NCBI RefSeq assembly: GCF_013409745.1
Contig: NZ_JACCBH010000001.1
Location: 310,001-374,000, forward strand
DNA: 64,000 nt
Direction of reading: 5' to 3'
From: Microbacterium pseudoresistens
GTDB lineage: Bacteria; Actinomycetota; Actinomycetes; Actinomycetales; Microbacteriaceae
The notes beneath the pieces are model-generated. The model saw only the letters and a program-made list of their open reading frames with translations. It was not told where the DNA came from and ran no database searches. Positions 17,729 through 26,030 of the stretch are shown in pieces. Position numbers and translations under genes: made by a program. How positions within the stretch are numbered: position 1 is the stretch's first letter; each line of letters begins with the position of its first letter.

Positions 17729-18709
17729 GTGCGCCGCTTCGCGGCTACGCGAGAGGACTCATTCGAGGCCAGGCATGATCTGCCGCTCCCTCCGCCGCTC
17801 GGGGTCACGCTCTCCTACCCAGCGATCCAGATACCAGGTGACATCGCGGCCATCGAGATGGTGCGCACGATTCCGTCAAGCCGTACCGTTTTCCGGCATG
17901 TGAAGGTGATCAATGTCGTCGAGGGCTCTTGCGCCTTCGAGACCGCAGAGAGCATGCACATCCTGCGCCCGGGCATGTCGCTGGCACTCGGCACCGGCAA
18001 GTGGTGCCGAGTTTGGCCAGCACCCACAGCACGAATCTGGGCCATCTACGCCGACGAACAGTTCTGGCGCACACAGATGGCATGGTTTCTCCCCGATGCG
18101 GATCGAGTGCTCCGAGGAGTGCACCCCCTCGAGTGGGACGGTCGCGCGATTGTCCTTGCACCGGGCGTCGCCACACTGCAACAGGCCGAACCGCTATGGC
18201 GACAGATGAGCGTCATACGCAGCAAAGCCGAATCACCCGAAGTCGTCGCAACTCACACTCTCGAGCTTCTCGCACGATGGATGAGGCTGGTGCTGCCGAC
18301 CTTCTTGAATGCGGCGCCAGCCACTCCCCCAGCCCCGTGGACGCCCATTAGTGGACGACTGACCGACACTGGATCTATCGGCTACATCGGTCGGGCAATC
18401 CAGTTGCTCCGCAGGCGCATCGCAGAACCGTGGACTATTGCGGCACTCTCACGAGAACTCTCGCTTTCACGAACCCACCTCACCCGCTTGTTCGTACAGC
18501 ACGCCGGCGCCGCACCGATGCGCCTGCTCACTGAACTCCGGCTCACAGAGTTCACGCGGCTCATAGAAGAAACAGATCTTTCAGTGATGCGTGCCGCGAA
18601 CGATGTTGGATGGAACGATCCGCGCGTCGCGTCCCACTGGTTTCGTCGTCGCTACGGCACCACGCCCACGCAGTACCGGCGCACGCCACACACGGTTGCT
18701 GAGGATTGA
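17729..18709 (+). CDS. AraC-family transcriptional regulator
   Basis: 326 residues from GTG 17729, though the true start may be later because the first ~15 residues may be remnant of the preceding pseudogene. The N-terminal half is an AraC-type sensor domain (cupin-like). The C-terminal ~100 residues carry two helix-turn-helix units: IAALSRELSLSRTHLTRLF and VMRAANDVGWNDPRVASHWF, followed by YGTTPTQYRR. It may once have controlled the neighbouring serine hydrolase. Ligand unknown. Confidence 0.85.
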   Translation: MRRFAATREDSFEARHDLPLPPPLGVTLSYPAIQIPGDIAAIEMVRTIPSSRTVFRHVKVINVVEGSCAFETAESMHILRPGMSLALGTGKWCRVWPAPTARIWAIYADEQFWRTQMAWFLPDADRVLRGVHPLEWDGRAIVLAPGVATLQQAEPLWRQMSVIRSKAESPEVVATHTLELLARWMRLVLPTFLNAAPATPPAPWTPISGRLTDTGSIGYIGRAIQLLRRRIAEPWTIAALSRELSLSRTHLTRLFVQHAGAAPMRLLTELRLTEFTRLIEETDLSVMRAANDVGWNDPRVASHWFRRRYGTTPTQYRRTPHTVAED

Positions 18710-19283
18710 CAAGGCCACGTTATCCCAATCAACCGCACGGAGCTCGATCCGACGTCGTTGTCCCAACGAACTTGCTCATCAGATTCTCGGGAACTACCGT
18801 TGGCTGGCCGCCTCGGCGTCTCTTACCGCCACTCGCCGCATGAACCGTGATTCTCGACGAAGGGCTCACGTTCGTCATGTGCATCTCGACGGATGCGCCG
18901 CAGGCCAGTAGACCGAAGCAGACACGTCGGGTTCGTTGTGGAGCCTGACGGTCGGCCCTCCGTCCGCCATCCGTCCTCGCTCCGCTGATCTTCCCGGCGC
19001 ACCACATGGTCGCAAGGCCGTCCGCATCTTGTGGGAGCCCTGGGAAGGAGTAGCGCATGGCTATAGAGGCGATACGGGACGACGCTCGCAAGACCTGCCA
19101 CGGGTTCGCGAAGGTCATGACCAACTTACGCCAGCGGCAGTCGGCCAAAGCTGTAGGCCGCGAGTTCGCTGCGGCATGTCCACTGGCGGAGGTGGTGATG
19201 GTCGAGCGTGAGCGAAGAGCAACACTCATGGCAGACCCGTCGCCCGAGTGCAAAGGATCGATTCCGTGCCGCGAAGAGAATTT
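18710..19283. other. Region without a supported gene, left flank of the conjugative element
   Basis: About 570 bp. A minus-strand frame of 190 codons spans most of it but has erratic composition and no domain, and plus-strand frames are likewise unconvincing. It probably contains remnants of older insertions and the promoter region for the conjugative operon. I could not find a repeat of the integrase-side sequence that would mark an attachment site. Confidence 0.4.
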
Positions 19284-19332
19284 GGGGTCGCCGTCACACA
19301 CCTATTGGTCACCTCGTCCTAAGGAGTTGACC
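19284..19332 (+). promoter_or_regulatory. Element-specific motif GGGG-N9-CACACCT plus hairpin (copy 1)
   Basis: GGGG at 19284-19287, nine bases, then CACACCT at 19297-19303. Three bases later GGTCACCTC (19307-19315) and GAGTTGACC (19324-19332) form an 8-of-9-pair stem whose loop and right arm contain the AAGGAG ribosome site of the gene starting at 19335. Four further copies of this arrangement occur in the same operon. Confidence 0.6.
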
Positions 19333-19334
19333 TC

Positions 19335-20138
19335 ATGAGAGAGCCTTCATCTGAACCGCTTCCCGACTTCACCACCGGCGAAGGACTCCGCGTCCTGCTG
19401 GAGCAGCTCACCGCCGAGCATCTCTGGCGCACGCACCCCGCCGCCCGCGCGTTGATGCAGTATGCGCAGGAGAAGTACCTTCCGCTGGCACGGTCCTGGC
19501 ACCGTGACCCCGCCGATGCCGCGTATGAGGCGTTCATGGCGATGCGGACGCCAGCGATCCGCCGTGCCGCGGACCCGTGGGCCGCGATCACTCGCGCGGT
19601 GGAGCTTGGCATCGCCGCCGAGGTGCACGCCGAACGTCTCCTCACCTCAACCGACAAGGCCCGCAGGCCCGATCAGCGTCCCGACGAGTACCCGATGCGG
19701 GCCGGCCACTACGAGACGTTCTTTTACCACGTGCTCGCCGCCGCAACCCCGCCTGCCTCACCGACCGTGGCTGTGGAGAGGGTGGTGCGATCCGCGTCCG
19801 TGTTCCTGGTGACCACCGGCTGGTATCCCCGCACCATCGAGACCGCGGTGGAATACATCTGCCACCGCCTCACGACTCTGGCGAGCACCCAGTCCGGGAT
19901 CGACGTGCTCCGCAAAGACGACGCGATGCGGCAACGACTCGGGTTCTCCGCCCGCGACTGGAACGGGCTGCTGCGTTTGCTACTCGGGCCGCGGTCAAAG
20001 AAAGAGGTCACCGGCGCCGACCCCGCACGGCTGGGGATCTTCGCGCGGCTGCTGCTCGGCGACCGCACCGAAGACCTCCTCGCGGATCACCAACTCGCCG
20101 CCATCTCCCGCAAGTTCACGCGAGGGACCGCAGCATGA
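19335..20138 (+). CDS. Conserved conjugative-element protein of unknown function
   Basis: 267 residues, soluble, with no membrane segments. Composition is mostly helical, with ALMQYAQEKYLPLARSW near the N-terminus and a region DAMRQRLGFSARDWNGLLRLLL that could hold a helix-turn-helix, though I cannot show it. It is the first gene of the operon and its stop overlaps the parB-like start by ATGA. Position before ParB suggests a replication, partition or regulatory role, which is inference only. AAGGAG precedes the ATG. Confidence 0.65.
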   Translation: MREPSSEPLPDFTTGEGLRVLLEQLTAEHLWRTHPAARALMQYAQEKYLPLARSWHRDPADAAYEAFMAMRTPAIRRAADPWAAITRAVELGIAAEVHAERLLTSTDKARRPDQRPDEYPMRAGHYETFFYHVLAAATPPASPTVAVERVVRSASVFLVTTGWYPRTIETAVEYICHRLTTLASTQSGIDVLRKDDAMRQRLGFSARDWNGLLRLLLGPRSKKEVTGADPARLGIFARLLLGDRTEDLLADHQLAAISRKFTRGTAA

Positions 20139-21310
20139 ACACCACGGCGTCCGCGAGCGAGCAAACCGTAGCCCAGTTCCCCATCGAGAGCCTCGTCCTG
20201 GGTCGCTCCTACCGGCGTGAGCTCGGTGATCTGACCGACCTGACCACGTCGATCCAAACGCTCGGGTTGCTGTGCCCGATCGTGATCACCTCCGACGGGG
20301 TCCTCATCTCCGGCAGGCGCCGCCTGGAAGTGATGCGGCAGCTTGGGCACGCGACCGTCCCGGTGTGGATCGCTTCTGAGGTGTCGGACAAGCTGCGGAC
20401 GTTGCTGGCGATCCAGGACGACAACTTTCTGCACAAGCACTTCACCACCACGGAGAAGGCAGCCCTGTACGCGGAGTACAAGACGCTCCTCACCGAGGAG
20501 AACGCCCGCCGTCAGGCCGCGACCCGGTTCGGCGCCGCCGCCCTCCCGGACTCGGACGATGGCGAGGCCGATGACACCGACCCGGATGAACGAGAAGCGA
20601 TGATCGTCGCGACCTATCAGGGCAGCGGCAGCGGCCGTTGGGATTCACAACCGCCGTCGAAACGGAAGTCCCGTGTGCAGGCCGCGACCGCGGTGACCGG
20701 TCGGGACTCTTCCCAACAGCTCGAGCAGGTCCTCGCGCTGGAAAGGCTGGCAACCAACGAGGACGAAGACGAACGGGTCCGGCGAGCAGCAGCCGAAGCG
20801 GTCGTGGAGATCAACGGCGACGCGAAGGTCCACGGCCGTTACCACGAGGTCATCGCCCTGCGCGGGGTGTGCTGGCTGGAGAAGACCGCAGTGAACGAGA
20901 CCGCCACCGCCGCCGTCCGGGAAGCCGCCGACGACGAACTCCGCGCGGTGCGACAGATTGACCGGCCGGTAGAACGATCCCGGGCGGTCGCAGCCGCCAT
21001 CGCCCGCGTCCGCAAGCTCGCCCTCACCCCGACTTCCGCTGCGACAACCGCGGAGAGCGGCGAGTCGGGCGCCGAGGACGACGGGATGTCCGCTGACGGG
21101 GTACGGGGCCGCTACCACGCCCGCCGACTGGTCGACATTCTCGCAAAGGCCGAGGGGTGGTGGGAGATCAACGACGCCGCCCTCGTCGGCCAGTACGCCA
21201 CCGTCGAGCAATGGGACGCGATCACTCGCCACCGTGACCAGGCGAACGCGTTCCTCGACACCGCCGCCCACGCACGGGGCGCCACCAGCGGAGCGGGCGT
21301 CCTGCCGTGA
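20135..21310 (+). CDS. ParB/Srx N-terminal-domain protein
   Basis: 391 residues. Residues ~15-75 are a ParB N-terminal domain: an IESLVLGRSYRRE start, SIQTLGLLCPIVI, then GVLISGRRRLEVMRQLG, typical of the ParB/Spo0J nucleotide-binding fold. A helical middle region and acidic linkers follow, then RVRRAAAEAVVEIN-type helical segments. No ParA ATPase is adjacent, so it may act in element maintenance or gene regulation rather than as half of a partition pair. ATG 20135 overlaps the preceding stop. Confidence 0.8.
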   Translation: MNTTASASEQTVAQFPIESLVLGRSYRRELGDLTDLTTSIQTLGLLCPIVITSDGVLISGRRRLEVMRQLGHATVPVWIASEVSDKLRTLLAIQDDNFLHKHFTTTEKAALYAEYKTLLTEENARRQAATRFGAAALPDSDDGEADDTDPDEREAMIVATYQGSGSGRWDSQPPSKRKSRVQAATAVTGRDSSQQLEQVLALERLATNEDEDERVRRAAAEAVVEINGDAKVHGRYHEVIALRGVCWLEKTAVNETATAAVREAADDELRAVRQIDRPVERSRAVAAAIARVRKLALTPTSAATTAESGESGAEDDGMSADGVRGRYHARRLVDILAKAEGWWEINDAALVGQYATVEQWDAITRHRDQANAFLDTAAHARGATSGAGVLP

Positions 21311-21320
21311 AGTGACCGGT

Positions 21321-21392
21321 GGGGTCAGGCGTCCGCACCTGCATGGCACACACCGTTGACCGTTCTGCTGTGAAAGGACGTCCCCTGCCATG
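21321..21392 (+). promoter_or_regulatory. Element-specific motif GGGG-N9-CGCACCT plus inverted repeat (copy 2)
   Basis: GGGG at 21321-21324, nine bases, CGCACCT at 21334-21340. CATGGCA (21342-21348) is complementary to TGCCATG (21386-21392); the right arm contains the start codon of the next gene (ATG 21390) and the enclosed segment holds its AAAGGA ribosome site. Confidence 0.55.
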
Positions 21393-22079
21393 TCGACTGA
21401 TTTCCCCGATGCGGCCTCGCGTAAGCGGGGCCGCGCCCTGTTGATCGCCGGTATCTCCGGAACGGTCATCCTCCTCGTCCTGGTGGGACTGGGCGTGTAC
21501 GGGCTGATCGCCCGCCCACACGAGAACACCCCCACCCCTGCACCGACCACCTCCGAGCAGCGGCCAACGGCCCCGGCGCCGTCCGGACCGCCCGAGCTGA
21601 CGCCGCTGCCGCGGACGAACGACCCGATCCGGTACGCACGCGCCGTCGCCGAGGCCCTCTTCACCTGGGACACCGCCTCCGGGCTCAGGCCCGCCGACTA
21701 CGGGCAGGTGGTGCTCTCCGACGCAGACCCCACCGGAACCGAGACCCCCGGTCTCGCCTCGGACATCGCCGGCTACTACCCGGCGCCCGACGCCTGGCGC
21801 CAGCTCACTGGGCACGCCACCACCCAGCACCTCACCACCGAGACGGCGGTCATCCCCGACGCCTGGGCCGACGCTATCGCGCAAGACCGGTCCGGCACCC
21901 TCGTGGAAGGGATGATCGCGGTCACCATCGACGGCACCCGGCACCGCACCGGCACCGTCTCCGGGCAGGAAGCGACCAGCGAACACCCGGTGTCGTTCAC
22001 CGTGTTCCTCGCGTGCGAGCCCGCGTTCGAGTCGTGCCACACGCTGCGGCTGTCCGAGCTCGACAACCCGCTGCGCTGA
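21390..22079 (+). CDS. Single-pass membrane protein of the conjugation apparatus (VirB8-like position)
   Basis: 229 residues: a short cytoplasmic N-terminus, one membrane helix (~residues 18-40), a Pro/Thr-rich linker and an extracellular C-terminal domain. The topology matches actinobacterial conjugation proteins with an NTF2-like/VirB8 outer domain (e.g. DPIRYARAVAEALFTWDT), but sequence evidence for that fold is weak. AAAGGA lies upstream of ATG 21390. It precedes the wall hydrolase by 14 bp. Confidence 0.6.
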   Translation: MSTDFPDAASRKRGRALLIAGISGTVILLVLVGLGVYGLIARPHENTPTPAPTTSEQRPTAPAPSGPPELTPLPRTNDPIRYARAVAEALFTWDTASGLRPADYGQVVLSDADPTGTETPGLASDIAGYYPAPDAWRQLTGHATTQHLTTETAVIPDAWADAIAQDRSGTLVEGMIAVTIDGTRHRTGTVSGQEATSEHPVSFTVFLACEPAFESCHTLRLSELDNPLR

Positions 22080-22093
22080 GTCCGGGGTCTGTC

Positions 22094-23713
22094 GTGCTGA
22101 AGAAGATCCTTGCCGCGCTGGCGGTCGTCGTCCTGTGCGTGGGACCGGCGGCCGTGCTGGTCGGGGTCGGGGTGCTGATGAACCCCGCCGCGAACGCGAG
22201 CTGCGGTCCCGGGTCATCGCTGACCGTGGGGCCGATCCCTGACGAGCTGGAAGTGACCACGCGGGACGGGGAGACATTCACGCTGAACAAGAAGCAACTC
22301 ACTCACGCCGCCACGATCATCACCGTCGGCGGGCAGACCGACGGCGTCGATGCCCGCGGGGCCACGATCGCCCTCATGGCAGCGCTGACCGAATCGACAC
22401 TGCGGCAACTGGCGAACACCGGCACCTACCCGGAGTCGGGGAACTACCCCAACGACGGCAACGGGTCCGACCACGACTCGCTCGGCTTGTTCCAGATGCG
22501 CCCGCAGGCCGGGTGGGGAACCGTCGCCGAGCTGATGGACACCACCTACCAGGCCAGAGCGTTCTACGGAGGACCTTCGGGTCCGAACTATCCCTCCCCA
22601 CGGGGCATGCTGGACGTCCCGGGCTGGGAAACGATGGACATGGGCGAGGTCGCGCAGGCCGTCGAGGTCAGCGCGTTCCCAGAGCGGTATCAGAACTACC
22701 AGCCCGTCGCCGAAGCGATCCTCGATGCCCTCACCGTGCCCGCTCCCTCCAGCACTGGCGGCGGCACGGGGTCGGTGCCGGAGACCACCCGCATCATGTT
22801 CCCGCTGCCCGAGGGGACGTGGATGAAGACCAGCGACTGGGGATATCGGTCCGATCCCTTCACCGGGGAGACCACCTACCACGCCGGCACCGACTACGCC
22901 GCCGCCGACGGCACCCCGATCTACGCGGCAGCCGACGGTCGGGTCGTGTGGGCCGAGCTCAACGGAGGCTACGGCGGCCTCATCATCATCGAACACACCG
23001 TGCAGGGCGAAGCCGTCCGCTCCGTGTACGCGCATATGTGGGAACGCGGCATCCACGTGCAAGAAGGACAGACTGTCACCGCTGGCACCCACATCGGCGA
23101 CGTCGGCTCCTCGGGACGCTCCACCGGCGCAAACCTGCATTTCGAGATCCGGCCCGGCTCCACCGGCACCGAGTCGATCGACGCCGACCAGTGGCTCGCC
23201 GACCACGGCGCCACCGAACCCGACGGCACCAGCACCCCCGGGCCCGGCTGCGCACCTGACGGGGCCGGGGCGGACGCGGCGGAGTTCACCGGGGACGGCG
23301 GGAAGTTGGTCGATGACCCGACCGGCACCGGCGGGCAGGTCACCGCCCGCACCGCGCATATGGTCGTCCAGACCCGCAACGCGTTCCCCGGCACCGGGTG
23401 GGCATGTTACTCGCCACGTCCCGGGACACGGTCGGATTATCCGCTCGGGCGGGCCTGCGATGTCACCGTCGGCAATCAGATCGGTCATTACCCGAGCGCG
23501 GAGCAGGTCGACTACGGGTGGCGACTGACCGACTGGCTCGAGACGAACGCTGAGACCCTCGGGATCAGTTACCTCATTTGGCAAGGACAGATCTGGTCGA
23601 CTGCTCGCGCAGACGAGGGATGGCAGCCGTACGACGGCGGCGGGATGCACGACCCGGGGAACGTCACCGGAGGGTATTTCGACCACATCCACATCTCCGT
23701 GAAAGAAGGGTGA
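22094..23713 (+). CDS. Conjugation-associated peptidoglycan hydrolase with M23 domain
   Basis: 539 residues from GTG 22094, chosen to place the signal-anchor KKILAALAVVVLCVGPAAV at the N-terminus. Domain order: a transglycosylase-like region (~residues 60-190; AALTESTLRQLAN, SDHDSLGLFQMRP), an M23 peptidase domain (~240-370; YHAGTDYAAADGTPIYAA, VYAHMWERG, NLHFEIRPG) and a C-terminal domain (~420-539; LGRACDVTVG, DHIHISVKEG) seen in related actinobacterial wall proteins. It should open the cell wall locally for the secretion channel. Confidence 0.85.
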   Translation: MLKKILAALAVVVLCVGPAAVLVGVGVLMNPAANASCGPGSSLTVGPIPDELEVTTRDGETFTLNKKQLTHAATIITVGGQTDGVDARGATIALMAALTESTLRQLANTGTYPESGNYPNDGNGSDHDSLGLFQMRPQAGWGTVAELMDTTYQARAFYGGPSGPNYPSPRGMLDVPGWETMDMGEVAQAVEVSAFPERYQNYQPVAEAILDALTVPAPSSTGGGTGSVPETTRIMFPLPEGTWMKTSDWGYRSDPFTGETTYHAGTDYAAADGTPIYAAADGRVVWAELNGGYGGLIIIEHTVQGEAVRSVYAHMWERGIHVQEGQTVTAGTHIGDVGSSGRSTGANLHFEIRPGSTGTESIDADQWLADHGATEPDGTSTPGPGCAPDGAGADAAEFTGDGGKLVDDPTGTGGQVTARTAHMVVQTRNAFPGTGWACYSPRPGTRSDYPLGRACDVTVGNQIGHYPSAEQVDYGWRLTDWLETNAETLGISYLIWQGQIWSTARADEGWQPYDGGGMHDPGNVTGGYFDHIHISVKEG

Positions 23714-23720
23714 CCCGCCG

Positions 23721-24035
23721 ATGACGTTTTCCTTGTCCCGGCTGCAACCGGCCGGATTCCTGGTCTCGGGGAACGTGTTCCCCGACTTCGGCGCCGTGGG
23801 CGGCTCCAACGAGCTGGAGAGCATCATCGGCGCGCTGTTGACGATCGTGCTGATCCTGTCGGTGTTGATGATCGTGGTGAGCGCGGTGATCTGGGCGATC
23901 GGCTCCACGAACGGGCACCACCAGGTCGCCACGAAAGCACGCATCGGCGTGTGGACGGCGCTCGGCGCGGCAGCTCTCGCCGGGGCCGGGATCGCGTGGA
24001 TGAACTGGCTGATCGCTCTCGGCGGGCAACTCTAG
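23721..24035 (+). CDS. Small two-helix membrane protein, pilin-like position (DUF6112-like)
   Basis: 104 residues with two long hydrophobic helices (~38-62 and 78-98). Size, topology and location before VirB6-like and SCO6880 genes match the small integral membrane proteins of actinobacterial type IV secretion clusters, possibly playing the VirB2/TrbC role. It resembles the protein at 24183-24515 in layout. Start ATG 23721 lies 7 bp after the previous stop. Confidence 0.65.
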   Translation: MTFSLSRLQPAGFLVSGNVFPDFGAVGGSNELESIIGALLTIVLILSVLMIVVSAVIWAIGSTNGHHQVATKARIGVWTALGAAALAGAGIAWMNWLIALGGQL

Positions 24036-24055
24036 CCCGGACGCGAAGAACCGGC

Positions 24056-24156
24056 GGGGGCGGTGGAGGCGACGGGGCTCCACCGCCCCCGCTTCCTGCG
24101 CCGTGGGGTGCAGGAAGCGCACCTATGCGATACCCGGCCGATGCCGGCCGGGTATC
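24056..24156 (+). promoter_or_regulatory. Three consecutive hairpins with motif GGGG-N9-CGCACCT (copy 3)
   Basis: Stem 1: GGGGGCGGTGGAG (24056-24068) with CTCCACCGCCCCC (24078-24090), 13 bp. Stem 2: GCTTCCTGC (24091-24099) with GCAGGAAGC (24110-24118). Its loop carries the motif GGGG (24105-24108), with CGCACCT at 24118-24124. Stem 3: GATACCCGGCC (24129-24139) with GGCCGGGTATC (24146-24156). All lie between two small membrane-protein genes. Stem 1 could be a terminator or processing barrier. Confidence 0.7.
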
Positions 24157-24182
24157 CCCGCTTGGTTCATGAAGGAGCACCC

Positions 24183-24515
24183 GTGTCCGCCGTTCTCGAT
24201 CTCACCACCACCGTCCTGCCTCACCTGGCCGCACTCGTCCCGATGCAGGTCGATATCGACCCCAACAGTTCCGGGCTGCCCGGTATCGCCCAGCTGCGCA
24301 CCATCGTCGGCGCCGTGATGACGGTCGGCCTGATCCTCAGCGTCCTGGCGTTGATCATCTCGGCAATCATCTGGGGCTTCGGCGCGAACAGCAGCAACCC
24401 GCATCTGGCCGGGCGGGGAAAGATCGGAGTCCTCGTCTCCTGCGGCGCCGCGATCATCTGCGGCGCAAGCGTCACCCTCATCAACTTCTTCTGGAACGTC
24501 GGCCAGGCCGTCTGA
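24183..24515 (+). CDS. Small two-helix membrane protein (DUF6112-like)
   Basis: 110 residues from GTG 24183, chosen for the AAGGAG 6 bases upstream. Two hydrophobic helices (~42-65 and 82-105) flank a short basic loop. It resembles the preceding small membrane protein and families annotated DUF6112 beside SCO6880-type genes. A pilin-like or channel accessory role is inferred. Its expression may be uncoupled from the upstream gene by three hairpins. Confidence 0.7.
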   Translation: MSAVLDLTTTVLPHLAALVPMQVDIDPNSSGLPGIAQLRTIVGAVMTVGLILSVLALIISAIIWGFGANSSNPHLAGRGKIGVLVSCGAAIICGASVTLINFFWNVGQAV

Positions 24516-24554
24516 ACGGCCCCTCCACCGCACCGCCCCGGAAGGAGACCCGTC

Positions 24555-26027
24555 ATGGCACTGTGCGACGTCCCGGTCATCTCGAACGTCTGCGACGCCG
24601 TCGGAGAAGGGGCCGCGACGCTCGTCGCGGCCCCTTTCGACTGGCTCGCCCAAGCAATGGGACAAGCCGCCGCCTGGCTGTTCGAGGGCGTCTGGTATGT
24701 CTTCGACACCACCACGCTCGTCGACGTCCAGTCCCCGGAGTACCTCGGCGTCTATAACATCCTTTTCGGCGTCGCCGTGCTGATCATGCTCGTGTTCTTC
24801 TGCCTGCAACTGATCACCGGCCTCATCCGCCGAGACCCCACCGCCCTCTCTCGGGCGGCGCTCGGACTCGGCAAGAGCGTGCTCGGGTCGTTCCTCATCA
24901 TCACGCTCACCGCGACGCTGCTGGAGATCACCGACCAGTTGGCCATCGGCATCATCCAAGCCACTGGCAATTCGATGGAAGCGATGGGCGACAAGATCGC
25001 CCTGCTCGCCGCGGGGCTCACCGCGATCAACCTCACCGCCCCCGGTGTCGGCGCGATCATCACCATCTTCTTCGCCGGCCTCGCGATCACCGCCGCGGCG
25101 ATCGTGTGGTTCTCGCTCCTGATCCGCAAAGCGTTGCTGCTCGTCGCGATCGTGCTCGGGCCGATCGCGATCAGCGGCGCGAGCTGGGACGTCACCCGCG
25201 GCTGGTTCGGGAAATGGGTGTCGTTCGTGATCGCCCTGATCCTGTCCAAGCTCGTCCTCGTCGTGGTGTTCCTCGTCGCGATCACCCAGGTCTCCCAGCC
25301 AATCGACTTTGACCTGGCATCCATCGCCGACCCCATTGCGGGGATCGTGCTCATGTTCGTCGCCGCGTTCGCGCCGTACATGGTCTACAAGTTCATCTCC
25401 TTCATTGGGTTTGACATGTATCACGCGATGAGCGCGGAGCAAGAGGCCAAGCAATCCATGAATCGACCCGTGCCCACTCCGTCCAAGCCCGCTGGCGACG
25501 GCCCGCAGAAAGTCCTCGACGGGAAAGGTCAAGGCGACGGACCACCGCCCGGCAGCGGGGGTGGTGGAGGCGGAGGCACGCCGCCCCCACCTCCGGACGG
25601 CGGGAGCGGCGCGACCGCTGCTGGTACCGGTGGAGGCGGAGGCGGCGCTGCGGCTGGTGGCGGGGGCGGCGCTGCCGGTGGTGCTGCCGGTGGTGGCGGG
25701 GCTGCTGCAGGTGGCGGGGCTGCTGCGGGAGGTGCGGCAGCGGCCGGACCCGCCGCAGTCGCGGTCGTCGCGGCGGCGGCCGTCAAGGAAGCCGCCACGG
25801 CCGGCCCCAAGCTCGGCGGCGCGATCGGCGGTGCTGCAGAGGACCAGGCATCAGCGGCCGGCCAAGATAGCGCCCCACCTCCGTCCGGTAACGCACCCCC
25901 GCCGTCAGCCCCATCGGCGCCGCAGGAGCCGCCGTCCAGCACACCGCCGGCATCGTCTGGCCCGTCGTCGACGCCACCGCCGAAGGACCCGCCGCCACCG
26001 AACACGGCGCCCGAAGGGAAGGAGTAA
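24555..26027 (+). CDS. VirB6/TrbL-like polytopic conjugation channel protein
   Basis: 490 residues. The first ~290 hold six or more membrane helices in a TrbL/VirB6-like pattern, including LLIRKALLLVAIVLGPIAI. The last ~190 are low complexity: Gly/Ala runs then Pro/Ser-rich sequence, presumably disordered. GGAAGGAG precedes ATG 24555. The protein is expected in the cytoplasmic membrane as part of the DNA-transfer channel. The next gene's ribosome site lies inside this gene's 3' end. Confidence 0.8.
   Translation: MALCDVPVISNVCDAVGEGAATLVAAPFDWLAQAMGQAAAWLFEGVWYVFDTTTLVDVQSPEYLGVYNILFGVAVLIMLVFFCLQLITGLIRRDPTALSRAALGLGKSVLGSFLIITLTATLLEITDQLAIGIIQATGNSMEAMGDKIALLAAGLTAINLTAPGVGAIITIFFAGLAITAAAIVWFSLLIRKALLLVAIVLGPIAISGASWDVTRGWFGKWVSFVIALILSKLVLVVVFLVAITQVSQPIDFDLASIADPIAGIVLMFVAAFAPYMVYKFISFIGFDMYHAMSAEQEAKQSMNRPVPTPSKPAGDGPQKVLDGKGQGDGPPPGSGGGGGGGTPPPPPDGGSGATAAGTGGGGGGAAAGGGGGAAGGAAGGGGAAAGGGAAAGGAAAAGPAAVAVVAAAAVKEAATAGPKLGGAIGGAAEDQASAAGQDSAPPPSGNAPPPSAPSAPQEPPSSTPPASSGPSSTPPPKDPPPPNTAPEGKE
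25550..25745 (+). repeat. GGC/GCT-rich imperfect tandem repeats coding a Gly/Ala tail
   Basis: Repeated GGTGGCGGGGCTGCTGC-like units encode alternating Gly and Ala runs in the C-terminal tail of the VirB6-like protein. Repeat number is likely variable between strains through slippage. Confidence 0.75.
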
Positions 26028-26030
26028 CCC

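Noticed and set aside
18729..19301. A 190-codon minus-strand frame in the gap before the conjugative operon
   Set aside because: No ribosome site, no domain and erratic composition; it ends within the regulatory motif of the next operon.
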